From Candidatus Huberarchaeum crystalense (GTDB lineage: Archaea; Huberarchaeota; Huberarchaeia; Huberarchaeales; Huberarchaeaceae), in assembly GCA_002789275.1 (NCBI GenBank), contig PFSX01000020.1, positions 1 through 10,723 of the forward strand: a stretch of DNA of 10,723 nt, in the 5' to 3' direction. Positions 1-6,354 of the stretch are shown here, in pieces (the stretch's first letter is position 1; each line of letters opens with the position of its first letter). Both the position numbers and the translations under genes were made by a program. The notes under the pieces were generated by a model. That model ran no database searches, was not told the origin of the DNA, and worked only from the letters and a program-made list of their open reading frames with translations.

Positions 1-195
1 AGGAGATTGCCATTGTCCCCCTATATATATCTTATGACTAAATATGCTTGCAAAACCCCAATGGTTTTCGTCTCTAATACTTACCATACATCTCATACCT
101 CCATTATAACAATTTTCAATGATTCGTTCTTCCCCCGGGGCAAGTATATATTCTCCTGGGGTTCCACCATCTATTTTTTTTACATTTTTTTCCAT
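1..195 (-). CDS. Hypothetical protein, N-terminal part (cut by window edge)
   Basis: The minus strand stays open for 65 codons from an ATG at 195-193 to the left edge with no stop, so the C-terminus lies outside. The start is supported by a purine-rich AAGGGGG a few bases upstream, one of the few SD-like sequences in the window, and by a TATA-like CTTATAATC near 236-244. The peptide begins MEKNVKKIDGGTPGEY and contains APGEERIIEN and NHWGFASIF. It is soluble-looking and polar, has two cysteines, and shows no signal peptide or membrane segment. I do not recognise a family. The opposite strand is also open here, but it would give a low-complexity, Phe/Tyr-rich peptide typical of antisense reading. 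Gene reality is likely; function unknown. Confidence 0.5.
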   Translation of the reverse strand, partial: MEKNVKKIDGGTPGEYILAPGEERIIENCYNGGMRCMVSIRDENHWGFASIFSHKIYIGGQWQSP

Positions 196-279
196 TTTTT
201 CCCCCTTGCTTTATTTAAAGCGATTTTTTATGTTTGATTATAAGAAAGTAAAAACTTCCTATAATATCTTTATGTAAGG

Positions 280-373
280 GTATTTAAAAAGGCTATATTT
301 TTAAATGAATTGTAGAGAGGTATAGCGAAACAACTGTATTTAAAAAGGTTGTATTTTGTAGAAGCATATAGCG
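280..373. repeat. Two imperfect direct repeats with TATA-like cores
   Basis: Unit 1 (280-327) and unit 2 (336-373) both begin GTATTTAAAAAGG and both end ATAGCG, with GTAGA in between. Unit 1 carries about 10 extra bases in the middle. The core contains TTTAAA, which reads as a TATA-like box on either strand; on the minus strand it is CCTTTTTAAATAC. They lie between the 3' end of cdc48 and the start of the minus-strand gene at 195, so they could be tandem promoters or operator sites for that gene. The assignment is inference; the repeat itself is visible. Confidence 0.55.
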
Positions 374-407
374 TTTTTGGGTATAAAAACCACTATTTTT
401 TGCATTT

Positions 408-440
408 TAATAAATAATAAATAAGTAAATAAAATTTAAT
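408..440 (-). terminator. T-rich 3' flank of cdc48, possible terminator
   Basis: Read on the minus strand, the bases just after the cdc48 stop (TAA at 453-451) are a run of short T-tracts separated by A. This resembles the T-rich terminators used by archaeal RNA polymerase. No hairpin is evident. The whole region is AT-rich, so specificity is low. Confidence 0.35.
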
Positions 441-450
441 TTTACTCAAA

Positions 451-2841
451 TTACTCTTTTTTCTGAGGGTTTTTTACAGTATAAACTGCTTTGCCAGTAA
501 TGTTTGAATCATCATCTTTGTCCTTTATTAGTATATCTTCGCTGTCTTCAATATCATTTTTTTCTTTAGGTTTGGTTTTTATACCTATTTCTTTAGATGT
601 TTGCTCTTGCTCTGTTTCTTTTTCTACTTTTTCTACAAACCGACTGCAATAAGAATTATATAATCTTTTAGATTGTTCATCAAGGGTTTTTCTGACTTTT
701 GCCATCGCTGTCTTAAAATTGTCTCCTGTTATTTGTTTTGCATTAATGTTGCTCCTCAACGCAGTTAGGGCTGCTTCTCGACAAATTGCTTCAATGTCTG
801 CTCCAACATATTCTTTTGTTTGTTTTGCTAATTGATTGATGTCCACATCTTTAGATAAGGGCATTTTTTGGGTGTGAACAGTAAAAATTTCCTTGCGCGT
901 AGATTCATCAGGTACACCTAAATATAAGAATTTCTCAATTCTACCAGGCCTTAGCAAACTGTCGTCAACCAAGTCAGGTCGATTTGTTGCAGCAATTACA
1001 ACAACTTTGTTTAATGATTCAATTCCATCTAATTCAGTAAGTATTTGATTTACAACTTTTTCTGTTACTTCTGAGCCGCAGCCAAACCCACTTCCTCGCT
1101 GTCTTGCCAAAGAATCAAACTCATCAAAAAAGACGATACAAGGAGCAACTTGGCGCGCTTTCTTAAATATTTTTCTCACACCTGCTTCACTTTCACCAAC
1201 CCATTTTGACAAAAGTTCAGGGCCTTTGATACTAATAAAGTTCGCCCTGCTTTCATTTGCAACTGCCTTTGCAAGCATTGTTTTTCCTGTTCCTGGCGGA
1301 CCAAATAACAAAACACCTTTTGGAGGAGAAATTCCTAATCTCTCAAATGCTTCAGGATGTCTTAAAGGCCAATCAACAACTTCTTTTAATGTCTCTTTAG
1401 CTTCTTCTAATCCACCAATATCGCTCCATCTGACATGCGGAATTTCTACAGCAACATCGCGCAAAGCAGATGGATGAACAAATTTAAATGCTTCTTCAAA
1501 ATGCCTTTTTTCTATTTTTAAATTTTTCAAAATTTCAACAGGAACTATTTCTTGCTTTAAATCTATTTTTGGCAAAACATCGCGAATACAAGCCATTGCT
1601 GCTTCTCTAACAAGCGAAGCCAGATCAGCGCCAACAAAGCCCTGGGTTCTGATTACAAGATCATCCATTTTAAAATCTTTGCTCAATGGCAATGATCGCG
1701 TATGAACCTCTAAAATTTCTTTGCGTCCATTATCATCAGGAACACCTATTTCAAGCTCGCGGTCAAATCTTCCAGGACGTCTCAACGCGGTATCTAAAGA
1801 ATCAGGCCTATTTGTTGCTGCAATAACTACAACATTTCCGCGCGATTTTAATCCATCCATTATAGTTAAAAGCTGAGAAACAAGCCGTTTTTCAACTTCT
1901 CCGTGTGTTTCTTCGCGACTGCTTGCAATAGCATCAACTTCATCAATAAAAATAATGCTCGGCGCCTTTTTTTGTGCTTCATCAAAAATTTCTCTTAGCT
2001 TTTTTTCGCTTTCTCCATAAAATTTATCAAAAATCTCAGGTCCATTAATAGAAAAAAAAGATGTATTGCTTTCACTAGCAACTGCTTTTGCAAGCATTGT
2101 TTTTCCTGTTCCTGGCGGACCAAATAACAAAACACCTTTTGGAGGAGAAATTCCTAATCTTTCAAAAAGTTCAGGGTGTCTCATAGGTAGTTCAACCATC
2201 TCGCGAATTTTTTGAATTTCGTTTTTCAAACCACCAAGATCATCATAAGTAACTTCTAAGTCCTTGCTAACTTCAATCTTTGCATTAATATCAACTTCAA
2301 GTCGCGTTTCTTCTGTAATTTTTACAGGAATAAATTTAGGATCAGTAAAAACAACAGCATATTTAACTTCTCCAAAACTCTGCTGCTCTTCATCAAAAAA
2401 CCCTCCAAAAAAAGCCATATCAGGCATTTGCTGACGCATTCTAAGAGTAAGTACCTCACCCATTTTAAATGCGCTTCCGATTAGCGCGCGCTTCAAGTCA
2501 TTGTTAGACAAATTTATTCGCACTCGCTTGTTTAAAGGTGTTAATATCACTTTTTTTGCAGGCCCTATTTTAACTTTTTGAATAATAACTTTTTCGCCGA
2601 TTGACACATTTGCTTTTTTACGCAAAGCACCATCAAGGCGCGCAATATTCTCATCTTGCCCAAGCGACGCTTTCATAACAACTGCGACTGTTTCGCTTTT
2701 TCCTTTTAAAAGAACAGTGTCCCGCTCTTTAACATCTAATTTATCCAGATTTCCTTTTGTTATGCGTACTATTCCTAAGCCTATGTCACTTGGCAGTGCT
2801 TCTATAACTGTTAAAGTAATTTCTTTTTTTTCTTTCCCCAT
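451..2841 (-). CDS. cdc48: Cdc48/VCP (VAT-like) AAA+ ATPase
   Basis: Two-ring AAA+ unfoldase of the Cdc48/p97/VAT family, which extracts and unfolds protein substrates in the cytosol and can feed the proteasome. At 796 aa it is slightly longer than usual for archaea. An N-domain (about 8-190) with double-psi barrel character precedes D1 and D2. D1: Walker A GPPGTGKT 241-248, pore loop KFYG 273-276, Walker B IIFIDE 296-301, arginine-finger region RRPGR 354-358. D2: Walker A 514-521, pore KWVG 546-549, Walker B IVFFDE 569-574, RPGR 631-634. All ATPase residues are intact. The tail after about 740 is acidic and lysine-rich and does not end in an HbYX proteasome-docking motif. The ATG at 2841 has no SD but has a TATA box about 20 bases upstream, suggesting a nearly leaderless mRNA. 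D1 and D2 share an unusually long identical DNA stretch around Walker A. Confidence 0.97.
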   Translation of the reverse strand: MGKEKKEITLTVIEALPSDIGLGIVRITKGNLDKLDVKERDTVLLKGKSETVAVVMKASLGQDENIARLDGALRKKANVSIGEKVIIQKVKIGPAKKVILTPLNKRVRINLSNNDLKRALIGSAFKMGEVLTLRMRQQMPDMAFFGGFFDEEQQSFGEVKYAVVFTDPKFIPVKITEETRLEVDINAKIEVSKDLEVTYDDLGGLKNEIQKIREMVELPMRHPELFERLGISPPKGVLLFGPPGTGKTMLAKAVASESNTSFFSINGPEIFDKFYGESEKKLREIFDEAQKKAPSIIFIDEVDAIASSREETHGEVEKRLVSQLLTIMDGLKSRGNVVVIAATNRPDSLDTALRRPGRFDRELEIGVPDDNGRKEILEVHTRSLPLSKDFKMDDLVIRTQGFVGADLASLVREAAMACIRDVLPKIDLKQEIVPVEILKNLKIEKRHFEEAFKFVHPSALRDVAVEIPHVRWSDIGGLEEAKETLKEVVDWPLRHPEAFERLGISPPKGVLLFGPPGTGKTMLAKAVANESRANFISIKGPELLSKWVGESEAGVRKIFKKARQVAPCIVFFDEFDSLARQRGSGFGCGSEVTEKVVNQILTELDGIESLNKVVVIAATNRPDLVDDSLLRPGRIEKFLYLGVPDESTRKEIFTVHTQKMPLSKDVDINQLAKQTKEYVGADIEAICREAALTALRSNINAKQITGDNFKTAMAKVRKTLDEQSKRLYNSYCSRFVEKVEKETEQEQTSKEIGIKTKPKEKNDIEDSEDILIKDKDDDSNITGKAVYTVKNPQKKE

Positions 2842-2856
2842 ATATTTATTTTATTT

Positions 2857-2868
2857 TTTATATAAATA
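2857..2868 (-). promoter_or_regulatory. TATA box for cdc48
   Basis: The minus strand reads TATTTATATAAA, 16-27 bases before the ATG. With archaeal spacing (about 25 bases from box to start site) transcription would begin at or very near the start codon. This fits a leaderless transcript and the absence of any SD sequence. Confidence 0.5.
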
Positions 2869-2958
2869 TCAAGCAAAAAATATTAAGTTTTTTTTTTTGC
2901 AATTTCACTAATTTCACTATTTGCATGCACAAATTAAAAAACAAAATCTAATTATAAA

Positions 2959-2973
2959 AAACTATTATAGTTT
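2959..2973. other. Compact palindrome between aIF1A and cdc48
   Basis: AAACTAT-T-ATAGTTT is a perfect 7-bp inverted repeat around one base. It sits downstream of aIF1A and upstream of cdc48. It could be a protein-binding operator, or an RNA hairpin with a smaller stem and three-base loop at the 3' end of the aIF1A message. Function is not shown by sequence. Confidence 0.45.
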
Positions 2974-2990
2974 GTGAGAATCAGCCAGCT

Positions 2991-3109
2991 AAAACTATAA
3001 TAAATTAACAAATAGACAATTTAAAACTACAACAAATAGACAATTAACAAAATCAAAGGAAAAGAGAATTCAAATTTACTAAAACTACAATAAATTAACA
3101 AAATCAAGG
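2991..3109. repeat. Three degenerate direct repeats of the aIF1A gene tail
   Basis: Copies begin AAAACTAYAA at 2991, 3023 and 3081. The 2991 and 3081 copies match at 22 of the first 23 bases. The 3023 copy has an inserted segment, then rejoins with TTAACAAAATCAA. The third copy (3081-3109) lies mostly inside the aIF1A gene, covering its stop codon and last residues; the other two are non-coding downstream copies. Read on the minus strand they are T-rich, so they may add terminator function. Confidence 0.65.
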
Positions 3110-3441
3110 AGTTTGCGTTCTTCAAGCTTGCTTTTACCTACATCATTGTAAGAATAAACAATCTCACCCTTAATATTTCCTTGAATAGGGGGTATTTCAA
3201 CAATTACAATACTATTTTCCCTAACCCACATCTTTTTAAATTTAAAGCTTCCAGGCATACGGCAAAGTCGCACTTTTCCATCACTGCACTTTACATAAAA
3301 ATGTTTATTTGCAAGCCGTTGAATAACTATTCCTAAAACTTCGTTTGACTTTGGCAAACGCAAAAATTGTGGCTGTTCTGCACTTGCGTTGTGTTTTATA
3401 GGTTTGTGTTGTTGTTTTCTTTTCATAACCTTTTTAAACAC
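3085..3441 (-). CDS. eif1A: Translation initiation factor aIF1A
   Basis: Archaeal homologue of eIF1A/bacterial IF1, an OB-fold protein that binds the small-subunit A site during initiation. The 118-aa product shows the family pattern RLPKSNEVLGIV (28-39), then CSDGKVRLCRMPG (53-65), MWVRENSIVIV (71-81) and the C-terminal helix region. The basic N-terminal extension is typical. Two starts are possible: GTG at 3441, or the in-frame ATG at 3426 giving MKRKQQHK. The second has AAAAAGG just upstream and seems at least as likely. A strong T-tract separates it from eL24, so it probably has its own promoter. The stop codon (TAG, 3087-3085) lies inside a repeat that recurs twice downstream. Co-location with ribosomal genes fits its role. 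Confidence 0.93.
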   Translation of the reverse strand: MFKKVMKRKQQHKPIKHNASAEQPQFLRLPKSNEVLGIVIQRLANKHFYVKCSDGKVRLCRMPGSFKFKKMWVRENSIVIVEIPPIQGNIKGEIVYSYNDVGKSKLEERKLLDFVNLL

Positions 3442-3465
3442 AACAAAACATACTAACTATTATTC

Positions 3466-3483
3466 TGTTGTTAGAAACAACAT
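3466..3483 (-). promoter_or_regulatory. Hairpin element upstream of aIF1A, shared with 6316-6331
   Basis: TGTTGTT-AGA-AACAACA (3466-3482) is a perfect 7-bp hairpin with a three-base loop. On the minus strand 3483-3468 reads ATGTTGTTTCTAACAA, and exactly this 16-mer occurs at 6316-6331 on the plus strand. Both copies point toward the next gene and end 26 and 23 bases before its annotated start. This looks like a shared regulatory or transcript-end element. Function is inferred. Confidence 0.45.
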
Positions 3484-3510
3484 TAACTATTGAAATAATC
3501 TCTTTTGTTT

Positions 3511-3538
3511 TAAAAAAAGGATAAAAAACAAAAACAAA
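3511..3538 (-). terminator. T-tract terminator after eL24
   Basis: Immediately after the eL24 stop, the minus strand carries three T-runs of five to seven (TTTGTTTTTGTTTTTT, then TTTTTTT). This is the classic form of an archaeal intrinsic terminator, which needs no stem. It suggests that eL24 and aIF1A are not simply one transcription unit. Confidence 0.6.
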
Positions 3539-3760
3539 TTATTCCTTTTTCATATTGTCAGTATCTACTTTTTTAATTAAACGTTTGCGTTCTTCGCGCA
3601 TTTCTCTTGCTTTTTCTGTCCATTTTGTCTTTTGCGGCTTACGATATTGCGAATTTATTCTGCACTTCTTTGAACAAAAATAAAGCACCTGTTTTGTATC
3701 TTTTGCGAAAATAATACCGTGCCCCGATTTAATTTCCTTTCCACAATAACTACATTTCAT
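3539..3760 (-). CDS. rpl24e: Ribosomal protein eL24
   Basis: Large-subunit ribosomal protein of the archaeal/eukaryotic eL24 family, 73 aa. It shows the zinc-ribbon start MKCSYCGKEIKSGHG with Cys3 and Cys6, the second pair Cys29 and Cys33 in YFCSKKC, and the RKPQKTKWTEKAREMR segment. The four-cysteine C-x2-C...C-x3-C set is complete. Length is about normal for archaea; the basic C-terminal tail is slightly extended. The gene diverges from uS7 across an 83-bp promoter region. In many archaea eL24 sits with eS28, Ndk and aIF2; here its neighbour is aIF1A, so the cluster is rearranged. There is no SD sequence before the ATG. Confidence 0.95.
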   Translation of the reverse strand: MKCSYCGKEIKSGHGIIFAKDTKQVLYFCSKKCRINSQYRKPQKTKWTEKAREMREERKRLIKKVDTDNMKKE

Positions 3761-3784
3761 ATTATTTTTATAATATTTGTGTGG

Positions 3785-3797
3785 GTATAATTATTAA
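3785..3797 (-). promoter_or_regulatory. Candidate TATA box for eL24
   Basis: The minus strand reads TAATAATTATACC about 25-37 bases before the eL24 ATG. This is the right distance for a short-leader or leaderless archaeal transcript. It shares the divergent intergenic region with the uS7 promoter. Confidence 0.4.
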
Positions 3798-3819
3798 TAC
3801 AAGCAATAAAAATAACCAA

Positions 3820-3830
3820 TTATATATAAA
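3820..3830 (+). promoter_or_regulatory. TATA box for uS7
   Basis: TTATATATAAA ends 13 bases before the uS7 ATG and is the strongest TATA-like sequence in the 83-bp divergent gap. The spacing is a little short for a conventional start site upstream of the ATG, so the message is probably leaderless. No SD sequence is present. Confidence 0.5.
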
Positions 3831-3843
3831 ATACAAATAATTT

Positions 3844-4437
3844 ATGGGTTATCTTCTTTTTGGCAAATGGGATTGCGATGATGTGAAAGTGCGAGATGAA
3901 AGTTTAAAAAAGTATTTAGTGTTTATGCCGCACGCTCTTGAATATTCTTATGGACTTGAACATGGGCAAAAACTCAAAAAAACAAAAATGTCTGTTGTCG
4001 AAAAACTTATTAATAAATTAACAGTTTCTGGTCATAGAGGAAAATCGCATACACTCTCCTCGGGCCATAATACTGGAAAAAAATTAAAAGCAAGAAAAAT
4101 AGTGATAGGTGCTTTTTATGAAACAAACAAACAAACAAATGAAAACCCAATTCAAACACTTATAACTGCAATTGAAACAGCATCTCCTTATGAGGAAGTA
4201 ACTCGTGTACAAAAAGGAAGTGTTGTTGCTGGAAGACCTGTAGACATAAGCCCTGTTCGCAGAATTGATTTGGTGTTAAGATGGTTTGTGCAAGGAGCAC
4301 AGCAAAAGGCATTCAAAAAGAGTAACATAACCAACAATTTAGTAAAAGAAATAATAGCAGCAGCAAGCAGAAAAACAGATTCTTTTGCGTTTTCAAGAAA
4401 AACAGAATTAGAGGCAGCGGCAGCTGCAAGTAGATAA
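3844..4437 (+). CDS. rps7: Ribosomal protein uS7
   Basis: Small-subunit ribosomal protein that nucleates the 30S head and contacts 16S rRNA and the E-site tRNA; 197 aa, archaeal form. Diagnostic stretches are LFGKWDCDDVKVRDESLKKY (5-24), VVEKLINKL (51-59), the NENPIQTLITAIETASPYEE block (99-118) and RPVDISPVRRIDLVLRW (131-147). The C-terminal helix ends in an alanine-rich tail. The start is fixed by the conserved LFGKWD motif close to Met1. In most archaea uS7 follows uS12 and precedes EF1A; here neither is present, and the next gene, 49 bases on, is uL3. A 7-bp hairpin lies in that gap. Confidence 0.95.
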   Translation: MGYLLFGKWDCDDVKVRDESLKKYLVFMPHALEYSYGLEHGQKLKKTKMSVVEKLINKLTVSGHRGKSHTLSSGHNTGKKLKARKIVIGAFYETNKQTNENPIQTLITAIETASPYEEVTRVQKGSVVAGRPVDISPVRRIDLVLRWFVQGAQQKAFKKSNITNNLVKEIIAAASRKTDSFAFSRKTELEAAAAASR

Positions 4438-4442
4438 TGGCA

Positions 4443-4459
4443 TTGAAACAAAGTTTCAA
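4443..4459 (+). other. Hairpin between uS7 and uL3
   Basis: TTGAAAC-AAA-GTTTCAA is a perfect 7-bp stem with a three-base loop, 6 bases after the uS7 stop. It is followed by ATTATTTTC and then the purine-rich GGGGG that precedes the uL3 ATG. It may be an attenuation, processing or autoregulatory structure. The same stem and loop size is seen at 3466-3482. Confidence 0.5.
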
Positions 4460-4486
4460 AACATTATTTTCTAATGGGGGAAAATA

Positions 4487-5443
4487 ATGGCAAAAATACA
4501 CAACCCAAGAAGAGGAACATTAGCTGTGAGAAGAGTGCGCGCCAAACAAATGTGCCCAAATGTCAATCTCGCAAGATATAAAAAACAATCTGTTGGTACT
4601 ATTGGATCTTTTTTAGCATATAAGTGGGGAATGGCACAAGTAAAATATATTGATACTCAAAAAAATAAGTCTACATTTGGAACAGATATAGTTGTTCCTA
4701 TAACAATTCTTGAAGCTCCAAATATGGCTGTCTCTAGCATCCGCTCTTATAAGCAAACACTCTATGGTCTAAAATGCATTGACCAAATTAATGTTGGAGA
4801 AAATTTAACAAAGACCCAGCAAAAAAACATCAAAAGAAAAACAACAAGCACACTTCAAAACAAAAACAAGCAAAAAACAATTGACAATCTAAAACAAGGA
4901 ACTATTTACACTCTCATTTTAATAGCCCAACCAACCTTTAAAAAAACACCTGAAATAATAGAAGTGCCTATTGCTAAAGAAAAAATAAAGGACTTTTTGG
5001 AACAAAAAGAGATAGGTGTAGCAGAAGTTATTAAAGAAGGCACTTTTGTAGATATAAGCGGTGTCACAAAGGGCTATGGATTTCAGGGAACTGTAAAAAG
5101 ATTCGGAGTAAAATATCTTGCAGTAAATTCTCGAAAATTAACCAAAGGAATTGGATCTGTTGGTTCATCAAGGCCAGCAAGAGCAAATTGGCGCGCGCCA
5201 TGGCCTGGCCAAACGGGCTACCAAAAAAGAACAGAAAATAACAAATATATTTACAAAATTGCAAAAGGAAGTGAGATTCAAAGCATTTTAAAAGGAAAAA
5301 GCAAAATTGATTCTAACGGCAATTATATTTTGATAAAAGGAAGTGTTATGGGACCAAAAAAGCGACCAATTGCTTTGCAAATGCCATTCAGACAGCCAAA
5401 AACAATAATGTCTTTGCCAAAGATTGAAGAAATTGTTATATAA
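4487..5443 (+). CDS. rpl3: Ribosomal protein uL3
   Basis: Large-subunit ribosomal protein that reaches toward the peptidyl transferase centre; 318 aa, archaeal/eukaryotic form though somewhat short. It starts MAKIHNPRRGTLAVRRV, followed by the GTIGSFLAYKWGMAQV barrel strand (38-53), VDISGVTKGYGFQGTVKRFG (188-207), and the RNA-contacting loop SRPARANWRAPWPGQTGYQK (228-247). Residues about 105-135 are a lysine/asparagine-rich insertion. A GGGGG stretch eight bases before the ATG is a weak SD. uL3 normally opens the S10 cluster (uL3-uL4-uL23-uL2); here uL4 does not follow, so the cluster is split. A hairpin follows the stop. Confidence 0.95.
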   Translation: MAKIHNPRRGTLAVRRVRAKQMCPNVNLARYKKQSVGTIGSFLAYKWGMAQVKYIDTQKNKSTFGTDIVVPITILEAPNMAVSSIRSYKQTLYGLKCIDQINVGENLTKTQQKNIKRKTTSTLQNKNKQKTIDNLKQGTIYTLILIAQPTFKKTPEIIEVPIAKEKIKDFLEQKEIGVAEVIKEGTFVDISGVTKGYGFQGTVKRFGVKYLAVNSRKLTKGIGSVGSSRPARANWRAPWPGQTGYQKRTENNKYIYKIAKGSEIQSILKGKSKIDSNGNYILIKGSVMGPKKRPIALQMPFRQPKTIMSLPKIEEIVI

Positions 5444-5445
5444 AT

Positions 5446-5471
5446 ACTAATAATAGTGTTAGAGTATTAGT
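5446..5471 (+). terminator. Hairpin after uL3
   Basis: ACTAATA (5446-5452) and TATTAGT (5465-5471) form a 7-bp inverted repeat with a 12-base loop directly after the uL3 stop. Only short T-runs follow, so it may be a transcript-end or processing structure rather than a strong terminator. Confidence 0.35.
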
Positions 5472-5512
5472 TTGATAAATAAATGCAAAATAATGTTTGT
5501 TTGAAAATGTGA

Positions 5513-5521
5513 ATTTAAAAC
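5513..5521 (+). promoter_or_regulatory. Candidate TATA box for the LiaF-like/EndA-like pair
   Basis: ATTTAAAAC lies about 37-45 bases before the ATG at 5558 and would give a short leader. A second AT-rich box, ATATAAATA at 5541-5549, is nearer. The choice between them cannot be made by eye. Confidence 0.3.
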
Positions 5522-5557
5522 TCTGTCTTAAGATAAAACAATATAAATAAATATATT

Positions 5558-5767
5558 ATGGTTGGAGAAAAAGAAGCTGTACAAAACAACGCATATATGA
5601 TAGGAGTAATATTAATTGTTCTCGGCGTTATTTTTTTATTAGATAAATTAGGTATTCTTGGAAAAATGGGTTTTGGTTTTGATACAACAGATCTTTGGCC
5701 AATTCTTTTGATCATCATTGGAATAGATATTATTTATATGAATAAAAGAGTAGATAATAAAAACTAA
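5558..5767 (+). CDS. LiaF/DUF5668-type small membrane protein
   Basis: A 69-aa protein with two hydrophobic spans, about 12-30 (MIGVILIVLGVIFLL) and 46-61 (LWPILLIIIGIDIIY), joined by a short glycine-rich loop. The pattern 'GVILIVLGVIFLLDKLGIL ... LWPILLIIIGI' is the hallmark of the LiaI/LiaF-like transmembrane region. That region occurs widely in bacteria and archaea as small membrane modules. Its role outside the Bacillus LiaRS stress system is not known, and no function is claimed here. Its stop is one base before the ATG of the EndA-like gene, so the two are probably co-transcribed. Confidence 0.75.
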   Translation: MVGEKEAVQNNAYMIGVILIVLGVIFLLDKLGILGKMGFGFDTTDLWPILLIIIGIDIIYMNKRVDNKN

Positions 5768-5768
5768 A

Positions 5769-6302
5769 ATGAAAATTCATGGAATTTTGAAGGGTCGTGC
5801 AGTTACAATTCCTAACAAGAAAGATGAAGCAAGATTGTTGTCAAAGCATTATGGAAAGCGCGATAAATTAGGTCTTTTTAAATTAAATCTTGTTGAAGCA
5901 GAATATTTGCAAGATAAAAATCGTCTTAGTGTAGTTGATTTGGCAGGAAAAATAGTTGATTTGACTAAAATTATAATAAACAGCAAAACTTTAAAAATAG
6001 AGCGCGCAGTTTATGCAAAATTGCGGCTTGACGGATATGTTGTGGATTTTGACAAGACGCGAGTTGCTAATATGACCCGCAACACTACTAACTTTAGTAG
6101 GCTTCAAAAAATTTGGGTTTGTTATAAAAAAAAAGAGAAATACTTGGTGAGAATTTTAGATGAAAATTCTGCTTTAAAGTGGCAGAATCTTTTTAAACTA
6201 ACTGATTTGGCTGCAAAAAACAAAATAAAATTAATACTTGCTATTGTTGACAAAGATGAAGATGTAACTCTTGAAAGCGTGCAATTTACAAATTTAAAAT
6301 AA
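5769..6302 (+). CDS. EndA-family tRNA splicing endonuclease subunit, probably non-catalytic
   Basis: At 177 aa it matches single-unit archaeal EndA in length. The N-terminal domain aligns with Methanocaldococcus EndA from memory: IHGILKGR (3-10), SKHYGK (25-30), NLVEAEYL (40-47). It then joins the catalytic-fold domain through VYAKLRLDGYVV (81-92), KYLVRIL (124-130) and LILAIVDKDEDVT (155-167). The active site appears lost: the GxKYGADFxxY segment holding the tyrosine is not recognisable in 93-119, the histidine before YLV is Lys122, and the lysine before LILAIVD aligns with Ile153 (Lys152 and Lys154 flank it). This is what a structural subunit of a heteromeric (alpha-beta)2 enzyme looks like; a catalytic partner should be encoded elsewhere. 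Alternatively it has diverged to another role. It is translationally close to the LiaF-like gene. Confidence 0.8.
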   Translation: MKIHGILKGRAVTIPNKKDEARLLSKHYGKRDKLGLFKLNLVEAEYLQDKNRLSVVDLAGKIVDLTKIIINSKTLKIERAVYAKLRLDGYVVDFDKTRVANMTRNTTNFSRLQKIWVCYKKKEKYLVRILDENSALKWQNLFKLTDLAAKNKIKLILAIVDKDEDVTLESVQFTNLK

Positions 6303-6306
6303 ATTA

Positions 6307-6331
6307 GTTAGAGGTATGTTGTTTCTAACAA
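6307..6331 (+). promoter_or_regulatory. Hairpin element upstream of the CcdA fusion
   Basis: GTTAGA (6307-6312) pairs with TCTAAC (6324-6329). Within it, 6316-6331 is identical to the inverse strand of 3468-3483, a 16-base match upstream of aIF1A. Distance to the next start (23 bases) and orientation are similar at both sites. It also follows the stop of the EndA-like gene directly, so it could equally be a transcript-end signal. Confidence 0.4.
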
Positions 6332-6354
6332 TATTAAAATTTAATTAAAAAATT

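Noticed and set aside
7..237. Plus-strand open frame of 76 codons at the left edge
   Set aside because: It is antisense to a minus-strand frame with a purine-rich SD and a normal-looking polar peptide; the plus peptide is Phe/Tyr-rich and low complexity.
1226..1477. Plus-strand open frame inside cdc48
   Set aside because: It lies antisense to the D2 domain of a clearly real, full-length gene.
2717..2911. Plus-strand open frame across the cdc48 start
   Set aside because: Antisense to the cdc48 N-domain, running out into a poly-T tract.
4188..4501. Two minus-strand frames over the uS7 end and the uS7-uL3 gap
   Set aside because: Leucine/phenylalanine-rich shadows of the uS7 tail.
5064..5718. 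Minus-strand frames opposite uL3 and the LiaF-like gene
   Set aside because: Antisense to well-supported genes, with no upstream signals.
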